Positions 11,655 through 23,827 of a DNA stretch of 64,000 nucleotides are shown here, piece by piece. Made by a program: the position numbers and the translations under genes. The stretch's first letter is position 1. The number at the start of each line of letters is the position of its first letter. Below the pieces are notes generated by a model. The model did no database searches. It was given only the letters and a program-made list of their open reading frames with translations, and was not told where the DNA came from. This DNA comes from Paratinospora sagittata (lineage: Eukaryota > Streptophyta > Magnoliopsida > Ranunculales > Menispermaceae), in assembly GCA_035771175.1 (NCBI GenBank), contig CM069607.1, positions 10,784,501 through 10,848,500 on the forward strand. The letters run 5' to 3'.

Positions 11655-13296
11655 AATAGATCCCCTACAAAGGCCCTCCCAAATATTTCCCTTGAAGAAG
11701 ATTGGAAAGGATACAAACCAAGTGTTGCACACTTGCGAGTTTTTGGATCTGTTGCATATGTGCATGTCCATGATAAAATTAGAAGAAAGTTGGATGACAA
11801 AGGCGTGAAGACAATATTTATTAGGTACAAGAGTGGTAAATTTTGTGGCTAGAAGCTTTATAGTCCTACCACTAATGAAGTCATAGTAAGTAGAGATGTC
11901 TTATTTGATGAGCAGGATGTTTGGCACTGGGATGACACAGAACGTGGTGTTAAGCCACCAATAGTCATTTCTTTTGATGATGAGGCATCTACTTCATCTA
12001 GTGTTTCTCTAAGTATTGGTGTAAACAAAGTAGCCACTAGTAGGAGACCTCAACGTGTTATCCAACCACCTACTAAATTGAGAGATTTTAAAGTTTATTC
12101 TGATAATACCACTAATGATGACTGAAATTTGGTTCATTATGTCATGTTTGCTAATATTGATCCCATTACCTCTGAGGAAGTTGTACAAGAGAAAAATTGG
12201 GTTGTTGCAATGGATTTTGAGATTCACTCTATTGAGAAGAATGACACTTGGGAGCTCGTTGACATTCCCCAAGGTCATAAAGCAATTGATGTAAAGTGGG
12301 TCTTTAAGACCAAAAAGAAGCCAAATGGTGATGTTGATCGTTGCAAAATATGACTTGTGGCGAAAGCTTATGAACAAAAGCCTGAATTTGATTATTATGA
12401 AGTGTTTGCTCTCGTTGCTAGAATTGAGACAAAAGTGTGTTTCTGAACATACTTTATATGTGAAGATTGATGTGTTTATTGGTGCTATGTTAATTCTTTG
12501 TCTTTATGTTGATGATTTAGTTTTTGCTGGCAACAACATCAACATGATTCAAGAGTTCAAAAAGGCTATGATGCAAGAATTTGAGATGACAGATATTAGC
12601 CTCATGTCATATTTCCTTGGCATCGAGGTTGAACAGCATGATGATGGGATTTTTATGAGTCAGAAGATATATGATTTAGAAGTCTTGAAGAAGTTTAATA
12701 CATCTGACTACAACTCTGCCTCCACCTCTGTTGAAGTTCGAACCAAGTTATCAAAGAAAACCAAGATGCACCAGTTGATCTCACCTATTTCAAAAGAATA
12801 GTTGGGAGTTTGAGATACCTGACTTGCACGAGGTCAGATATTTTATATGGAGTTGGGTTGATTAGCAGATTTATGGCATCACCGTGCCAGTCTCATCTTG
12901 TTGCAACTAAACATATCCTATGTTACATTAAAAGGTACATATGATCATGGGTTGCTCTATTCTTGTTTTGTTGATTCTCATCTTTTTGGATATTTTGATA
13001 GTGATTGGGGAGGACACCAAGATGATAGGAAAAGTACATCTAGGTATATTTTTTATTATGTTACTACCGCTTTTTCTTGGTCATCAGAGAAGCAGTCCAT
13101 CGTTGCGTTGTCTACATGTGAAGCTGAGTATGTTGTTGTCGCTTCTAGTGCTTGTCAGGCTATTTGGCTGAGAAATCTTTTGAAATAGGTCCACATGTCT
13201 GTTGATGGACCCATACCGATTTATGTTAATAATGTGTTTTCCATTGACTTAGCCAAGAACCCAGTGACTCATGAGAGGAGTAAGCATATTGATATG
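11655..13296 (+). pseudogene. Copia-1 integrase end, RT and RNase H
   Basis: Begins in the integrase C-terminal segment (SPTKALPN, HLRVFGSVAYVHVHDK). The RT start is at 12130-12350 (DPITSEEVVQEKNWVVAMD, DTWELVDIP), followed by the catalytic YVDDLVFAGNN near 12505-12540 and SYFLGIEVEQHDDGIF. RNase H is at 12900-13188 (FGYFDSDWGGHQDDRKST, STCEAEYVVVASSACQAIWL). RT residues between the N-terminal part and YVDD are deleted. The frame changes several times. It breaks at KHIDM, exactly at the solo-LTR insertion. Confidence 0.8.
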
Positions 13297-15462
13297 TGTT
13301 GACTTAAGTGGTTTTCCACTTAGTATTCTCCTAAGTGTTTTGATGCTTACAAACAATAAAATCACGGTACTAATGTCTTTGACTGAGCTGTTTCAGTGCC
13401 AACCTGCTATATTATATGGATTTAATTGTCTAGTCAAAACATGTAGAAGGAATAACATTGTACGAAGATTCAATTTATTTAAAATCTTAGTGCTGTAAAG
13501 TAACATTTACATGTTCCAACCACAATATGATTTGCATCTTTTCGAAAATTATACATATAGTTTATCATAATCATGCATATACACTATTATATTATTAATC
13601 ATGCATGCACACACATTTGTATGATAAATATGCAATCACACTTAGTTAAAATTGTTTATTATGCATATTTTCATCAGTGTTTAACATGCATTGAATTTAC
13701 CAACTTTGCATGGTTTCATCATTTTACGTGTACTGTTTTGAATGTCTCAATCATATGCTTAGTCGATTGATTACACATATTTAACTTGTCAATTATACTT
13801 TAATCTTGTCAAAAATTATTTTGAAAGTTAATCTATGTATTTGACTATGTCCTAAACTCATTATGATAAAAAAAAGGAATGTGTTCCTTTAAGAAGGAAC
13901 GTGCTCCTGTTGCCAAGGGCAAAATAAGAAAGTTTATCGAGTCAGTGGTTCTTGTTGAAGAAACCCGTTCCTATGCCCAACTGACATATTGAGGAACGCG
14001 CTTCTTGATTGGAGGGGAATCTGAGATTTTTCAAATTTCAAACCAGAAACACACTTCTATGTTAAGGAATGCTTTCTTGTGCCTCGGTGTGGTGTTTTTC
14101 TATAAATACCACACTTGCTCATTTGTTGACCAACTTTTGCAAAACTTAGAGAACTTGTGCATTTTTTATCTAAGTCGTTATACAAGCCAACAACAAGTTC
14201 TTGAGTGATTTTAAACCTATTTTATTGCAAAAGTTCACTTACCTTTGTTCATTTGATTCATACTTCCGAAAAGTTCTCCAAATCTTTCAAAACTTTGATA
14301 AACTCGTTTGAATCTATTGAGCAAGTGTTCAAGATGTTTTTGAGTGTTCACTACACACCTTGTTGTGTTTGATCTTTCTTAAACGTGAAATCTCTCGTGT
14401 AACATCACCTTTGAAGAATCGTCAAGCTTCAACCTTACCCAAGTGGGATAAAATTTCTTTAACTCGATTCTTGTGATTTTGTTTGGGCAAATCAGTTTTA
14501 TGCTTAAGTTAATATCTTGAAAACTGATTTCATCTTGATTATTGTGAGTGAAACCTTATTTTGATCTTCATATCATTATATCTTGTCTAGTGGTTTCATA
14601 AATACTTGTGATATTGATTCATGTGTTAAAGTTATACTATATTGAATCGGTTTCATAGATCAACACTTGGTTTGCATGATTCTTAAACTTAATCATTTAC
14701 ACTTTTAGAATCATTAAGTTTTGATCATCATCGTACATTGATTCTTGTGTTTTAAACTTATCATTGTTAGAATCAATATCTTGATAGTTTTGCATATTCA
14801 TTTCACGTTTTCATATCATATATATATTTGAATCGTTTGCATTTGAGAAAAACTATTTCAACACATCACATCATTTAAATCATTGTGGTTGGAATAGTAG
14901 TGTATACTCAATCAAGATTGTAAGCTTTGTATTGTTGAGTGTGTTGTAGAACACACCTCTATCATTTGTAATCTTGGTGTATCGTTGATGTGTTTGTCAA
15001 CTTGGGATTTATACCATATATTGTACGGCTTGTAACCACGCCATTGAGTTGGTTATTGTGTGGCTTACTAGCCAATCCCTCTTGTGGGCTAGAGTGTGGC
15101 TTACTAGTCAAGCCCTTGTGTAGGCTAGAGTATGACTTTCTAACCAAGCCCTTGTGTTGGTTAGTGTAAGGCCACGACCCAAGCCTTGATGTTGACTTCT
15201 GTAAACGACTTTTAGTCACGCCCATAAGTTGACTAGCTAATAGTGTATTGGGAAATCCTGATCGTGGTGATTGGGTAGTGGACTTAGGTTCAAGGGGAAC
15301 CAAACCATTCTAAATATTTGTGTCCATTTATCATTCTTGCATTTGTTATTTGAATTGTTACCTACTGGCACTTTACTTGTTTAATTAAAATATCTGAAAG
15401 GTAACGCGAAAATCCGCCAAGTCCAATTCACCCCCTTCTTGGACCATAATATTGGGCCAACA
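13297..15462 (+). mobile_element. Solo LTR, SIRE-like (2166 bp) with perfect TSD
   Basis: Starts TGTTGAC and ends GGCCAACA, flanked on both sides by the 5-bp duplication ATATG (13292-13296 and 15463-15467). Copia-1 RNase H coding is contiguous across the two flanks. There is no internal coding region or second LTR, so this is a solo LTR left by LTR-LTR recombination. A TATA-like TATAAATACC lies near 14100. A tandem patch near 15045-15200 produces a spurious minus-strand frame. The SIRE/Maximus resemblance rests on length and on the CAATTCACCCCC end. Confidence 0.85.
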
Positions 15463-15891
15463 ATATGCGGTATCACTTCTTGTGTGATCAGGTTCAGCAT
15501 AAAGAGATTGAGTTGATTTATTGCAGGTTTGAAGATCAAGTTGTAGATTTATTTACTAAGACATTGAAGATTGAGACATTTCTGAAGCTGAAGAATCTAC
15601 TTGGTGTGTGCAAGATCTAAATTATGGGGGGAATTAGTTTAATTCAGATAATCTTGATTATGGAGGGATATTGGAAATACTAATCTAGATTATTATTATT
15701 TTTCTATTTAGTAATTCGTAAGTTGAGAAAGTAGAAGATTATAGAAATTAGAAGTTTCAAATTGTAAAAGTTTAGGAATTAGTATCTTGGTGTCTATAAA
15801 TACACCACTACATCCTAGGTTGTACATACAAGAAGTTCAAGAGTAACAAAGAAGTAGAGATTGTTTGATCCAACAATTTCATCTTTGTTAA
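15463..15891 (+). pseudogene. Copia-1 RNase H C-terminus, polypurine tract and 3' LTR
   Basis: Coding resumes with MRYHFLCDQV and ends with LLGVCKI and a stop at about 15620. The polypurine tract GGGGGGAATT is at 15626-15635. A short LTR follows, starting near 15669 (ATTGGAAATACTAATC, with the first bases mutated from the usual TGTTGG). It has a TATAAATACACC box near 15795 and probably ends at a TTAACA near 15890. The LTR end is approximate because no 5' LTR is available for comparison. Confidence 0.6.
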
Positions 15892-15929
15892 CAGTGATAT
15901 ATCTCTAATCTACTACAATGAGCTGCATT

Positions 15930-16910
15930 TATTGATTGCAAATCAATTGCTACTCCAATGGCTACACATCCTCCACTTTCTTGCTATGATGGTACTCTTC
16001 TTCTGGATCCTACTTCTTATCGGAGTATTGTTAGTGCACTATAATATTGCACAATTATTAGACCGAACATTTGCTTCGTCACAAATAAAGTTTGTCAATT
16101 TTTGCACTCTCCTACCTCAGTGCATTGGCAAGCTATAAAACGGATTTTGCAGTATCTTAAAGGACCCATCATTCATAGTTTCTCTTTATGCATCTGTTGA
16201 TTTTTCCTTAACATGTTACACTGATGCGAATTGGACAAGTTGCCCGAATTACAGGAAAAATACGACTGGCAACTACTCCTTTCTTAGTCTCAATTTGATA
16301 TCTTGGTTTTGCTCTAAACAGAAAATGTATCCCATTCTAGTACAAAATTCGAATATCGTGCATTAGTAAATGTTGCAACTGAGGTCACATGGCTCGAAGC
16401 TCTTTTAAATGATCTTCAGCTTCTCTCTTCATCTTCGTAGTTGCTTCTCTGCAACAACATCAGTGCAACCTATCTTGTGGCAAATCTCATTATGCATGCT
16501 CACATGAAACATGTGGAAATTGATTATCACTTTTTGCGAAATAAAAGTTATGAATCATTCTTTGATTGTTCGCTTCACTCCGTCTGAGGACCAGTTGGTT
16601 GACATCTTGACCAAGCCTCTTCCTACTTCAAGGTTTCTTACTCTACGTTCCAAACTCACAGTGTTTTACAACCCCATGAGCTTGGGGGAGGATGATAACA
16701 TACAAAGTAATTCATGTAATTAGTTATTTTGTATTAGGCTTTAACCATGTAATTAGTTATAACATTCCTTGCGCAACAAACTCACATGTTCAGCACATGT
16801 ATTGATTCTCAATGTAACGGTATATAAAGCCATGAGAAATGAAAGAACTCACTAAGCATTTTCTTGAGAAACCATTTCTCCTCTATTTTCCTGGAAACCT
16901 TTCATGAATC
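15930..16910 (+). mobile_element. Copia-2: 3' fragment of a second copia lineage
   Basis: Copia RNase H of a different lineage from copia-1: DPTSYRSIVSALYYCTI, PNICFVTNKVCQFLHSPTS, HWQAIKRILQYLKG, then HVEIDYHFLR, SEDQLVDILTKPLPTSRF and LRSKL. Several frameshifts are present. A purine-rich tract (TTGGGGGAGGA) precedes a short LTR starting TGATAACATACAAAG at 16693, with a TATATAAAG box near 16823. It probably ends near 16910, but the end was not fixed. Everything 5' of the RNase H is absent. Confidence 0.7.
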
Positions 16911-17600
16911 AATAATGATGAATACAATTTATTAGTTAATTTACAATGTGGTTGTTTTGCAAGAAATAAAAAAAGTTTAACCAAGTGAGCACTTCATTAA
17001 ACATCATATAATGTATTTATAACTACAATGAGAAAAAAGGTTCGAAATATGAAAATACCACATCTAAAACCATAACATATAGTCCGAATAAAGAGTGACA
17101 ATTCGTGTTGACGTGTCGTAATCGTATATAATAAAATATATTATAAACCCAAACACAATCCGTTTAATTATCCTGTCATTATATGTAAACTCAAACACAA
17201 CATGTTTAATAAACGGGTGACCCATACACGACACGTTTAACCCGTTATTTAAACAGGTCGTGTTTAACCTAACACGACACGTTAATTATTTGGACCCAAT
17301 TTAACCTGTTTATAACCTATTTAACTTGTTTATAAAATAAGTTCATTCTAATCTATTTAACATGGACAAATTTAAATTTACATAATCAATCAAAAATTAT
17401 AATTATACAACCATAAAGACCAAATAAAATATTATGGAGTTTAGTCTCAACAACATGACAAAATTTATTAGAAAGTCTCCACACATTTTGCACAAAATAT
17501 ATACATTCTAGACTCATGAAGCATGTAAATAACAAGAAACTTCAAGTCTTCAATTTCCAACAAAATTTGAGCATGTGGCTGAGGATGGATCTTCTTCATT
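16911..17600. other. Non-coding, probable hAT-1 terminal region
   Basis: AT-rich sequence with several ACACGACACG and TTTAACCCGTT motifs (17095-17290), a subterminal pattern seen in plant hAT elements. The left hAT end is probably near 17093 (AGTGACAATTCGTG), but no matching right terminus was found, so the element boundary is not proven. Confidence 0.35.
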
Positions 17601-19650
17601 CAAGCTCATCTTGAATACATCTTATGTGATTTCCTCCAAATTAATTTCATAGGTGTTATCTACAACAAATGTTGAAGCATATTAGTAAAATTTAAGTTAG
17701 AAAAGGTAAAGAACAATGAAAATAAAAGTAAAGATAATAATTTAACCTGTTATTCCTTCACATATCTAGTCTCGCAAGCAGATAATTGCTTTTGTTGTTT
17801 CGGGCTTAAGTGAAGAGCGAAAATGGTCAAGCATGCGGCCCCCCCACACTAAATGAAGCTTCAGAAGCAACAGTGGATACCAAAATGCTCAATATGTCAC
17901 GGGCCATTGAAGCAAGGTCAGGATAATGAAATTGATTCGACTTCCAAAAAGCAAGAACATCCAACTTTACATTTCGTGCCATCTTTGGTTCATATTGCTT
18001 CCCAACTAATCAAATGACATTCATCAAATTCCTAAATAAAAAAACATTGAATATTAAAACAAAAAAAGATACTATATTACAAAAAAATAATGTATGAAAC
18101 TTTTTACCTTAAATGCTTCCATTACAATATCAAAGCAATCAACCCCATTAAAGACAACATTAGCATCTTTTTTCTGTGAAGGCAACATTAGCATCGACTT
18201 GTACATTTCCAATAAGTCTTGCAACTTGCTATTGAATCAATAAAATTCAAGAGAATCTTCTTATAGACATAGCTAACAAAACTCATCTTATAACGAGGGT
18301 CCAACACACATGCTATAGCAATGGTTGTAGAAAATTCAGACCAATACTTCTCAAACTTTGACCACATTTTATTTGCCACGGCTCTCAAGTACTCATTATT
18401 CCCATCTTTTTGTTTTTTTTATTTCCATGTAACACATATATATTGCAAGGTAATACAAATTGGAAGTAGGATACTTGGTGCCAAAAAACATCGAAGTGGA
18501 ATCATAAAACACTTTTAGAAAAGAACTAATTTTTTCCAATTTTTCCCACTCTTCTCTTGAAGGGCAATTCTTATAGTTTGAATCACTTAATTCTATGTGT
18601 TGGAATGCCTGATGGTAAAAAAAATGCACTTTGAAGCATGAGATAAGTTGAATTCCACCTAGTTGACACATCTTGACATAATCCTTTATTTTTTTTTCCA
18701 TCTAACACTAAGTTAACACATTCTAAAAAAACTTGCTTTCGTACTTGAGATCCCTTGATATATTTGACACTCTCCCGAATTTTGATAATAGAATCAACTA
18801 TTTTTAATCTTTCTTGGACAATCAAGTTAAGAATATGTGCACAACATCGCATATGATACTAAAAACCTTGGCCTCAAGCCCCCATTCACATAACAAAATG
18901 TGAATTTTTTCAGACAATGCCACTCCAGTATGTGGAGGAGGCATAAATGTAAAGCTCAACACTCCTTTTTGCAAATTCTTATTCTTATCTATGAAATGAC
19001 ATGTGAAACACAAATATCCATCGGTAGTCAAAGAGGTGTACAAATCAAAAGTAAAGATATTCTCCCATGAGCTACATCTAGCAAAGACTTCACTATTGCC
19101 CTCTCTTTTTTATACAACTTAATAGTATCAGCCTTTGCAATGTTTCGTGACACTAGTTGAATTGCAGGATGTAAATAACTTAATATTGACCTTATACCCA
19201 CATATTCAACAAATTGAAAAAGGTAAATCATGCATAACTAAAGCTTGTTTCACCAAATTACGAAACGTTTCAGAATCAAAGTTAGATCCACCAAGAGAAA
19301 TAACACCACTATCTTGTGAAATCAACAATTGACCAATACCACAACGATTTCTCCTAACACATGAATCAATATGTCGTTTCAAGTTACCTGTTCCATATTT
19401 GCTATCAGCAAAATACACAACTCCACAACATTTTCACTTAGCCTTTTGCTTTTTGTCAGGACCCAAAGGAAGCAACTCAAAACTGTTCCACACTTGAGAA
19501 GTGTGCCTCCTCTTACGCTTCGACTTTTGCTCATTGACACCACCTTTGTCAATATCATCTTCAAGATCAAACCTTTCATCAACATTGTTGGCATCAAGCT
19601 CATCAAGACCAATTTCAAGTCTTTAATTATCCATCTACATATCAAAATCA
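17600..19650 (-). pseudogene. hAT-1 transposase (BED finger, hAT dimerisation domain), decayed
   Basis: On the minus strand the N-terminal part has a BED zinc-finger pattern near 19380-19530 (SQVWNSFELLPLG, then CCGVVYFADSKYGTGNLKRHIDSC). The middle shows CCAHILNLIVQERLK, IRESVKYIKGSQ and QDVSTRWNSTYLML. The C-terminal hAT dimerisation segment near 17830-17950 reads FWKSNQFHYPDLASMARDIL then STVASEASFSVGG. The layout matches plant RICESLEEPER/DAYSLEEPER-type transposases. Breaks are a TGA at the position of the first zinc-binding Cys, a +1 shift in a run of seven G, and other frameshifts and stops between segments. It is not functional as it stands. Confidence 0.85.
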
Positions 19651-20843
19651 GAAAATTTCAAAGTTAGACATATTCTCATGCTCTCAAAAAGTAAACTAAT
19701 TCACCAACTAGAAAGAAACGTAGTAAAAGAGAACATATACATTCATACTTGTATTTAATAGAAATATTTTTATGTACAAATTAATATAAAATTACTTCAC
19801 CCTTATAACACATACATTCATACTTGAAGATCTATATGCAATGCACATGCACAAATACTAATAAGAGACAACTCAATGCTCTATGAGGATCTTTAATTAC
19901 CAATGAAGGCGAAAAAAAAAAGCTCTCTTCTATAACAACTCTTAATTTAAAAAAAAAGCTTTATTTTTTTAAGAAAAAGTTTCTAAGAACTTAAAAATAA
20001 GAATACAACCCTAAAACAAAAAATTTAGAATACAACTTTTTATCATTTTCTAAAAACAGAACAAGTTGATTTCTATATAAACTTCTAAAAAACTGCTTTC
20101 TCTCGGATTTTTAGATTAAAAAAAAACAAAGATCTGCATATGAACCAGGACAATCTAAGTTTTCCTTTCAAATTAGTTCAAACTTCTTTATTGTACTTCA
20201 GCTTTTAAAGTAAGCAAAGGAACAAATGGTGGCGATGCCAATTAATTATGTGTTATCATCAGATGACTGTAGATAAATAAAGTTTGTTTTAAATAAAGAT
20301 AAAAATTACTTTTTAGTATTTGGCTCTTCCTCTTGCTTTCGATAAGTTTAGATTTTGTATTTTACTTTTAAGATATAATAATTAATAATATTATTATTTC
20401 ATATTTTATTAATTTTTATAATCTTATTACTCACTAAAAAGTAAAAAAAAAACCCATGATATTAAACAATTAAAAAATAAAATAAATTATAAAAAAATTA
20501 TGTCATCAACAAGTTAATAAATAAACTAATTTTGAATTAACCTATTTATTAATTTATCATTAATTTTGTTAAACAAATTAATTTCAAATTTAACAAATTA
20601 ACCTATTTTTAATTTAAAATTTAATCAAATTTAATTAAATTTAACCTATTTTAACCAACACTCAAACTTACTTAAATTTAACCTATTTTAACCCATGAAT
20701 ATGAAATTTTTAACGAGATTTTCAGATCAACCCATGAATATGAAATTTTTAAAAAATATAACAAACAAATATCACAGATTATACAATATTTTCCTGAATT
20801 ACCCCTAAGCATTAAGAGAATTTACACAAACTACCCTCTATCT
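19651..20843. other. AT-rich 3' flank of H1 gene, no gene seen
   Basis: AT-rich sequence with homopolymers and repeated TTTAACCTATTTTAAC-type motifs at 20560-20700. A short direct duplication (CCCATGAATATGAAATTTTT) lies around 20691 and 20731. The right end of hAT-1 may lie here. The 3' UTR and polyadenylation signal of the H1 gene should fall in the last few hundred bases but were not pinpointed. Confidence 0.35.
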
Positions 20844-21501
20844 TCATTTCTTCGCCTTCCTCGCCGGAGACTTCACGCTCTTCGGCTTTTTCACGCTCTT
20901 CGCCGGAGCTTTCTTCGCAGTCGTCGCCGCGGCTTTCTTCCTGGGGGACGATCTCGTCGACGTTCTCGCAACCTTAGCAATCGGCTTCGCCTTGGGCTTG
21001 CTCGCAGCCTTTGGCTTCGCCGCCGGTTTCGACTTTGCCACTGTGGCCTTCGGCTTTGCCGGCTCAGCTTTGGACTTCGGCTTCGCCGATGATTTAGGCT
21101 TGGATGCCGCAGGCTTCGCCTTAGCGGCCGGCTTCTTAGCGGCTGCCGGAGCTACTGGCTTCGCCGCAGCTGCCACACGTGTCGGCGGAAGCTTGTACGA
21201 GTTTTTGACCTTCACAAGCTTACCAGAAGCAACAATCTTCTTGAGTTGAACAAGAAGAAGCTTCTTGAAGTTCGGAGGGAGATGGTTCCGGTGTTTATCT
21301 TCTATGAACTTCGCGATCGCATACTGACTCGAACCTGTCCTCTCTTTCAATGAAACGATCGCGTCTTTGATCATCTAGGGTTAGAAACAGAAACAGAAAC
21401 AGAATCAGAATTAAGCAAAGAACAATTGAATAAAAACTCCTTTATATTACCTCCAAGTAGGTAGGATGAGATAAGCCGGACTTAGGTTTTCTCGGAGCCA
21501 T
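20844..21501 (-). CDS. Histone H1 (linker histone), two exons, complete
   Basis: Exon 1 is 21451-21501 (17 codons). The intron is 21375-21450 (76 nt, GT-AG on the minus strand). Exon 2 is 20844-21374 (176 codons plus stop), giving 193 residues. The globular winged-helix H15 domain occupies about residues 10-80 (SHPTYLEMIKDAIVSLKE, then SSQYAIAKFIEDKH and KKLLLVQLKKIVASGKLVKV). The C-terminal tail of about 110 residues is Lys/Ala/Pro-rich with AKPK repeats and an SPRKK motif (residues about 156-160), typical of linker histones that bind and compact nucleosomal DNA in the nucleus. AT-hook GRP motifs are absent, arguing against an HMGA protein. The N-terminal tail is very short (about 10 residues), as in small H1 variants. 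Both splice sites are canonical and the frame is intact, so the gene is probably active. Confidence 0.95.
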
Positions 21502-21532
21502 TAGCGGAAGAATTAAGAATCAGGAACAGGAA

Positions 21533-21541
21533 TTAGGGTTT
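21533..21541 (-). promoter_or_regulatory. Telo-box (AAACCCTAA) in H1 5' UTR
   Basis: The minus strand reads AAACCCTAA about 30 nt upstream of the H1 start codon. Telo-boxes occur in plant promoters and leaders of genes tied to cell proliferation and translation. Function here is inferred. Confidence 0.55.
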
Positions 21542-21637
21542 CAAGAGGGGGAGAAAAAGATAAGAGAATCGAGAGGGAGAAGCGGTTATCTGTAGCTTTC
21601 GCTTTGTATCCGCGTTGGAGAGATGAGAGAAGGGGAG

Positions 21638-21645
21638 GTTTAAAT
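21638..21645 (-). promoter_or_regulatory. TATA-like box of H1 gene
   Basis: The minus strand reads TATTTAAA, about 140 nt upstream of the ATG and about 45 nt downstream of the CCAAT box. A CT-rich leader follows. This would put the transcription start near 21610. Confidence 0.55.
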
Positions 21646-21689
21646 ACACTGCGGCCGAGAGAGAGAGAGGGGAAGGCAAAGACGAGCGT

Positions 21690-21719
21690 TGATTGGCAAA
21701 GAAATGTATCACTCGGATC
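21690..21719 (-). promoter_or_regulatory. Type III-like histone element (reverse octamer, 14 nt, CCAAT)
   Basis: The minus strand reads GATCCGAG, then exactly 14 nt, then GCCAATCA. The plant histone promoter type III element is described as GATCCGCG-N14-ACCAATCA, so each half matches 7 of 8 with exact spacing. It lies about 45-80 nt upstream of the TATA-like box. This supports S-phase-linked expression of the H1 gene, as an inference. Confidence 0.6.
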
Positions 21720-21834
21720 TCTGTAGTATGAAAGTTTAAATTAGGACCACTAGATTGACAGTTATCGACGGTTGTGAGAACACTTGTTTTGAGGGTTGTG
21801 GATGAGGGGATGGGAAACGAGAGATTGAGATTGT

Positions 21835-22158
21835 TATAAAATTTCTATTATTGTGTTTAATTGCACCCAACATGAATCTTAAACAACTTTTTTTGAGACT
21901 ATATATTACTAATGTGTTTTGCGCATATAATTTTTCTAAATTTTGTAGTCAAAAATAACATTAAACTATTTAATAATGATAATATTATTATTTAAACTAG
22001 TGAAAGGGCACGTGCAAATTAAACATATTGATATTAAGAAAATAATATTGTTTTGTGACAAATGATTTTAATAAGGAGAAATTTTAATTAACAAAAAATT
22101 TAATTGTTAGAATCACAAAATCAATATTAAAACAAAAATAAAATTAAATAACCACAAT
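21835..22158. other. AT-rich spacer, no gene seen
   Basis: Lies between the H1 promoter and the truncated 5' LTR of gypsy-1. AT-rich with homopolymers and no coding signal. The missing left end of that LTR should have been here. Confidence 0.4.
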
Positions 22159-23812
22159 TTTTTTAACCAAGTATTATTATTTTTTTTAAACATTGCAACT
22201 CAAGTGTTATTATTTTTTTTTTAAGTAATCAAGATGCTATATAATATATTTATATGTATCATACATTCTTTTTTAACCAAGTGTTATTTTTTTTTAATAT
22301 ATATATATATATATATATCATACATACAATACCGCATATAATATATTAGATTATGGTATATCATATTTTACGTTTTTACTATCTAGATCATCATATTATA
22401 TCAGGTGGAAGTTTATTAGCTAAGTTATATTATATGTATAATGTGACCACCAGCATACAACATAGACATGTATGCACATTATATTAATATAATATAATAC
22501 AAAAACAAGTGATTAACTTATGATTTATGCGTGGATAGGTTGATAACGCCAACGTCGAGGAATCAATCTCAACACATTTGAAAATTAGCGATTCAAGTGG
22601 GGATGATTCTAGGCCTTCATAATATTTTATTTGATATATAGAGAGGAAGGTTAAATTAATTAGGTCCATAGTATTATTAGATTGCTTATGCATGCCTATT
22701 GTACATGATTATATATATGCAATGTTGTGATTGTTTAACCATGATGATATGTGTGTTAACATGATTTTTATTCTGATCAAATGATAATTAGATGCATAAA
22801 TTTCATGTGGTAGTTGAATTCATATATAAATTATAATGTCTGATAATGAAATGTATGATTTGGAATATTGGCATAGTGAATGCGTGAACACTATTATTAT
22901 AATTGATTTTGTGACATGATATCATGTGTAGTGTAGTGAAGTTGAATATGTTTTATGAATGCACTTAATATCGAGCTTATACCGTACGTATGGCGTGACA
23001 TCACTAAAAAACACGATTAAGATAAGAATCACACATATGGGACAGTTATTGTAAGGAATATCGCCAATGTTCTAATTTTTGGGCTGTGTCACCCTGAGTT
23101 TGGTTTTCCTAAAGGTACGTGATATAGAACGTGATGAAATTCTCTACTCAAACAATCTAATGTTGCAACGATTAATGTGTGAAACTTGTTTGTAATGTTC
23201 TTGTGTATGTATCATAATAAAATATTGTGAATTGTTTAGATGACCCACTGGGCTTTCAAGCTCACCCATATTTTTTTACATGCAGGTACTTAGAAAATAA
23301 GATCGCAAGTTCGTAACGTAGTTCAGTGTAGTAGGGGTGGGTTTAATTAATTAATTAGCATTTGTGGTGATAGGACTGAACCTTTTATTTAATTTTTAAA
23401 GGTTTATTATTTAAACGAATTGTATTGATAATTGAAATTCAATGAATATTATTACGGTCAGTAAAAACCCTGTGATTTATTTCACGTGTGAATGCCTTGG
23501 AATAGAATTCATTAATTCTATTTGATGATTGTATTTTAATGTTGTGTCCATAATGGATGGGTAAGGGCAAGTACCATCGTATGAAGATAACGATTGTATG
23601 AAAAATTAAAGGTATTCGTTTATCTTAATCAGTAAGTTGGTTGGAAGAATATAAACTCATAGTTTTGCAAATTTTATTATTTATAAAATGGTTATGGGTT
23701 AAGATAGACGGATACGAGTAACGTCTCGATTTTCAGTGATATTTTATATAAAAGTAAAATATTCATTATCTTACAAAAAAAATAATTTAGTTTTGAAAAT
23801 CGGGGTGTTACA
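22159..23812 (+). repeat. Gypsy-1 5' LTR, 5'-truncated
   Basis: Near-identical to the last part of the 3' LTR and ending in GGGGTGTTACA at 23812. The first roughly 600-700 bp present in the 3' LTR are missing. It keeps 439 bp (23253-23691) that the 3' LTR lacks, and has only about 1.5 copies of the roughly 105-bp repeat that occurs about five times in the 3' LTR. Confidence 0.8.
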
Positions 23813-23815
23813 GTT

Positions 23816-23827
23816 TGGTATCAGAGC
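23816..23827 (+). promoter_or_regulatory. Primer-binding site (initiator tRNA-Met)
   Basis: TGGTATCAGAGC three bases after the 5' LTR end is complementary to the 3' end of plant initiator tRNA-Met. It marks the start of minus-strand DNA synthesis for gypsy-1. Confidence 0.85.

Larger units (their letters stand above)
8838..15891 (+). mobile_element. Copia-1: degraded Ty1/copia element with two nested LTRs
   Basis: Domains in copia order on the plus strand: gag with zinc knuckle, protease, pre-integrase segment, integrase C-terminal part, RT, RNase H, polypurine tract (15626-15635) and a short 3' LTR. The integrase core is missing where a foreign LTR (to 11654) sits, and the RNase H is split by a 2.17-kb solo LTR (13297-15462). 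No 5' LTR is recognisable. Numerous frameshifts and stops make it non-functional. Confidence 0.8.

Noticed and set aside
14962..15303. 113-codon minus-strand frame with short repeats
   Set aside because: Produced by tandem repeats in the SIRE-like solo LTR; no domain.
20992..21249. 85-codon plus-strand frame
   Set aside because: Antisense shadow of the histone H1 tail, whose AKPK codon repeats keep the opposite strand open.
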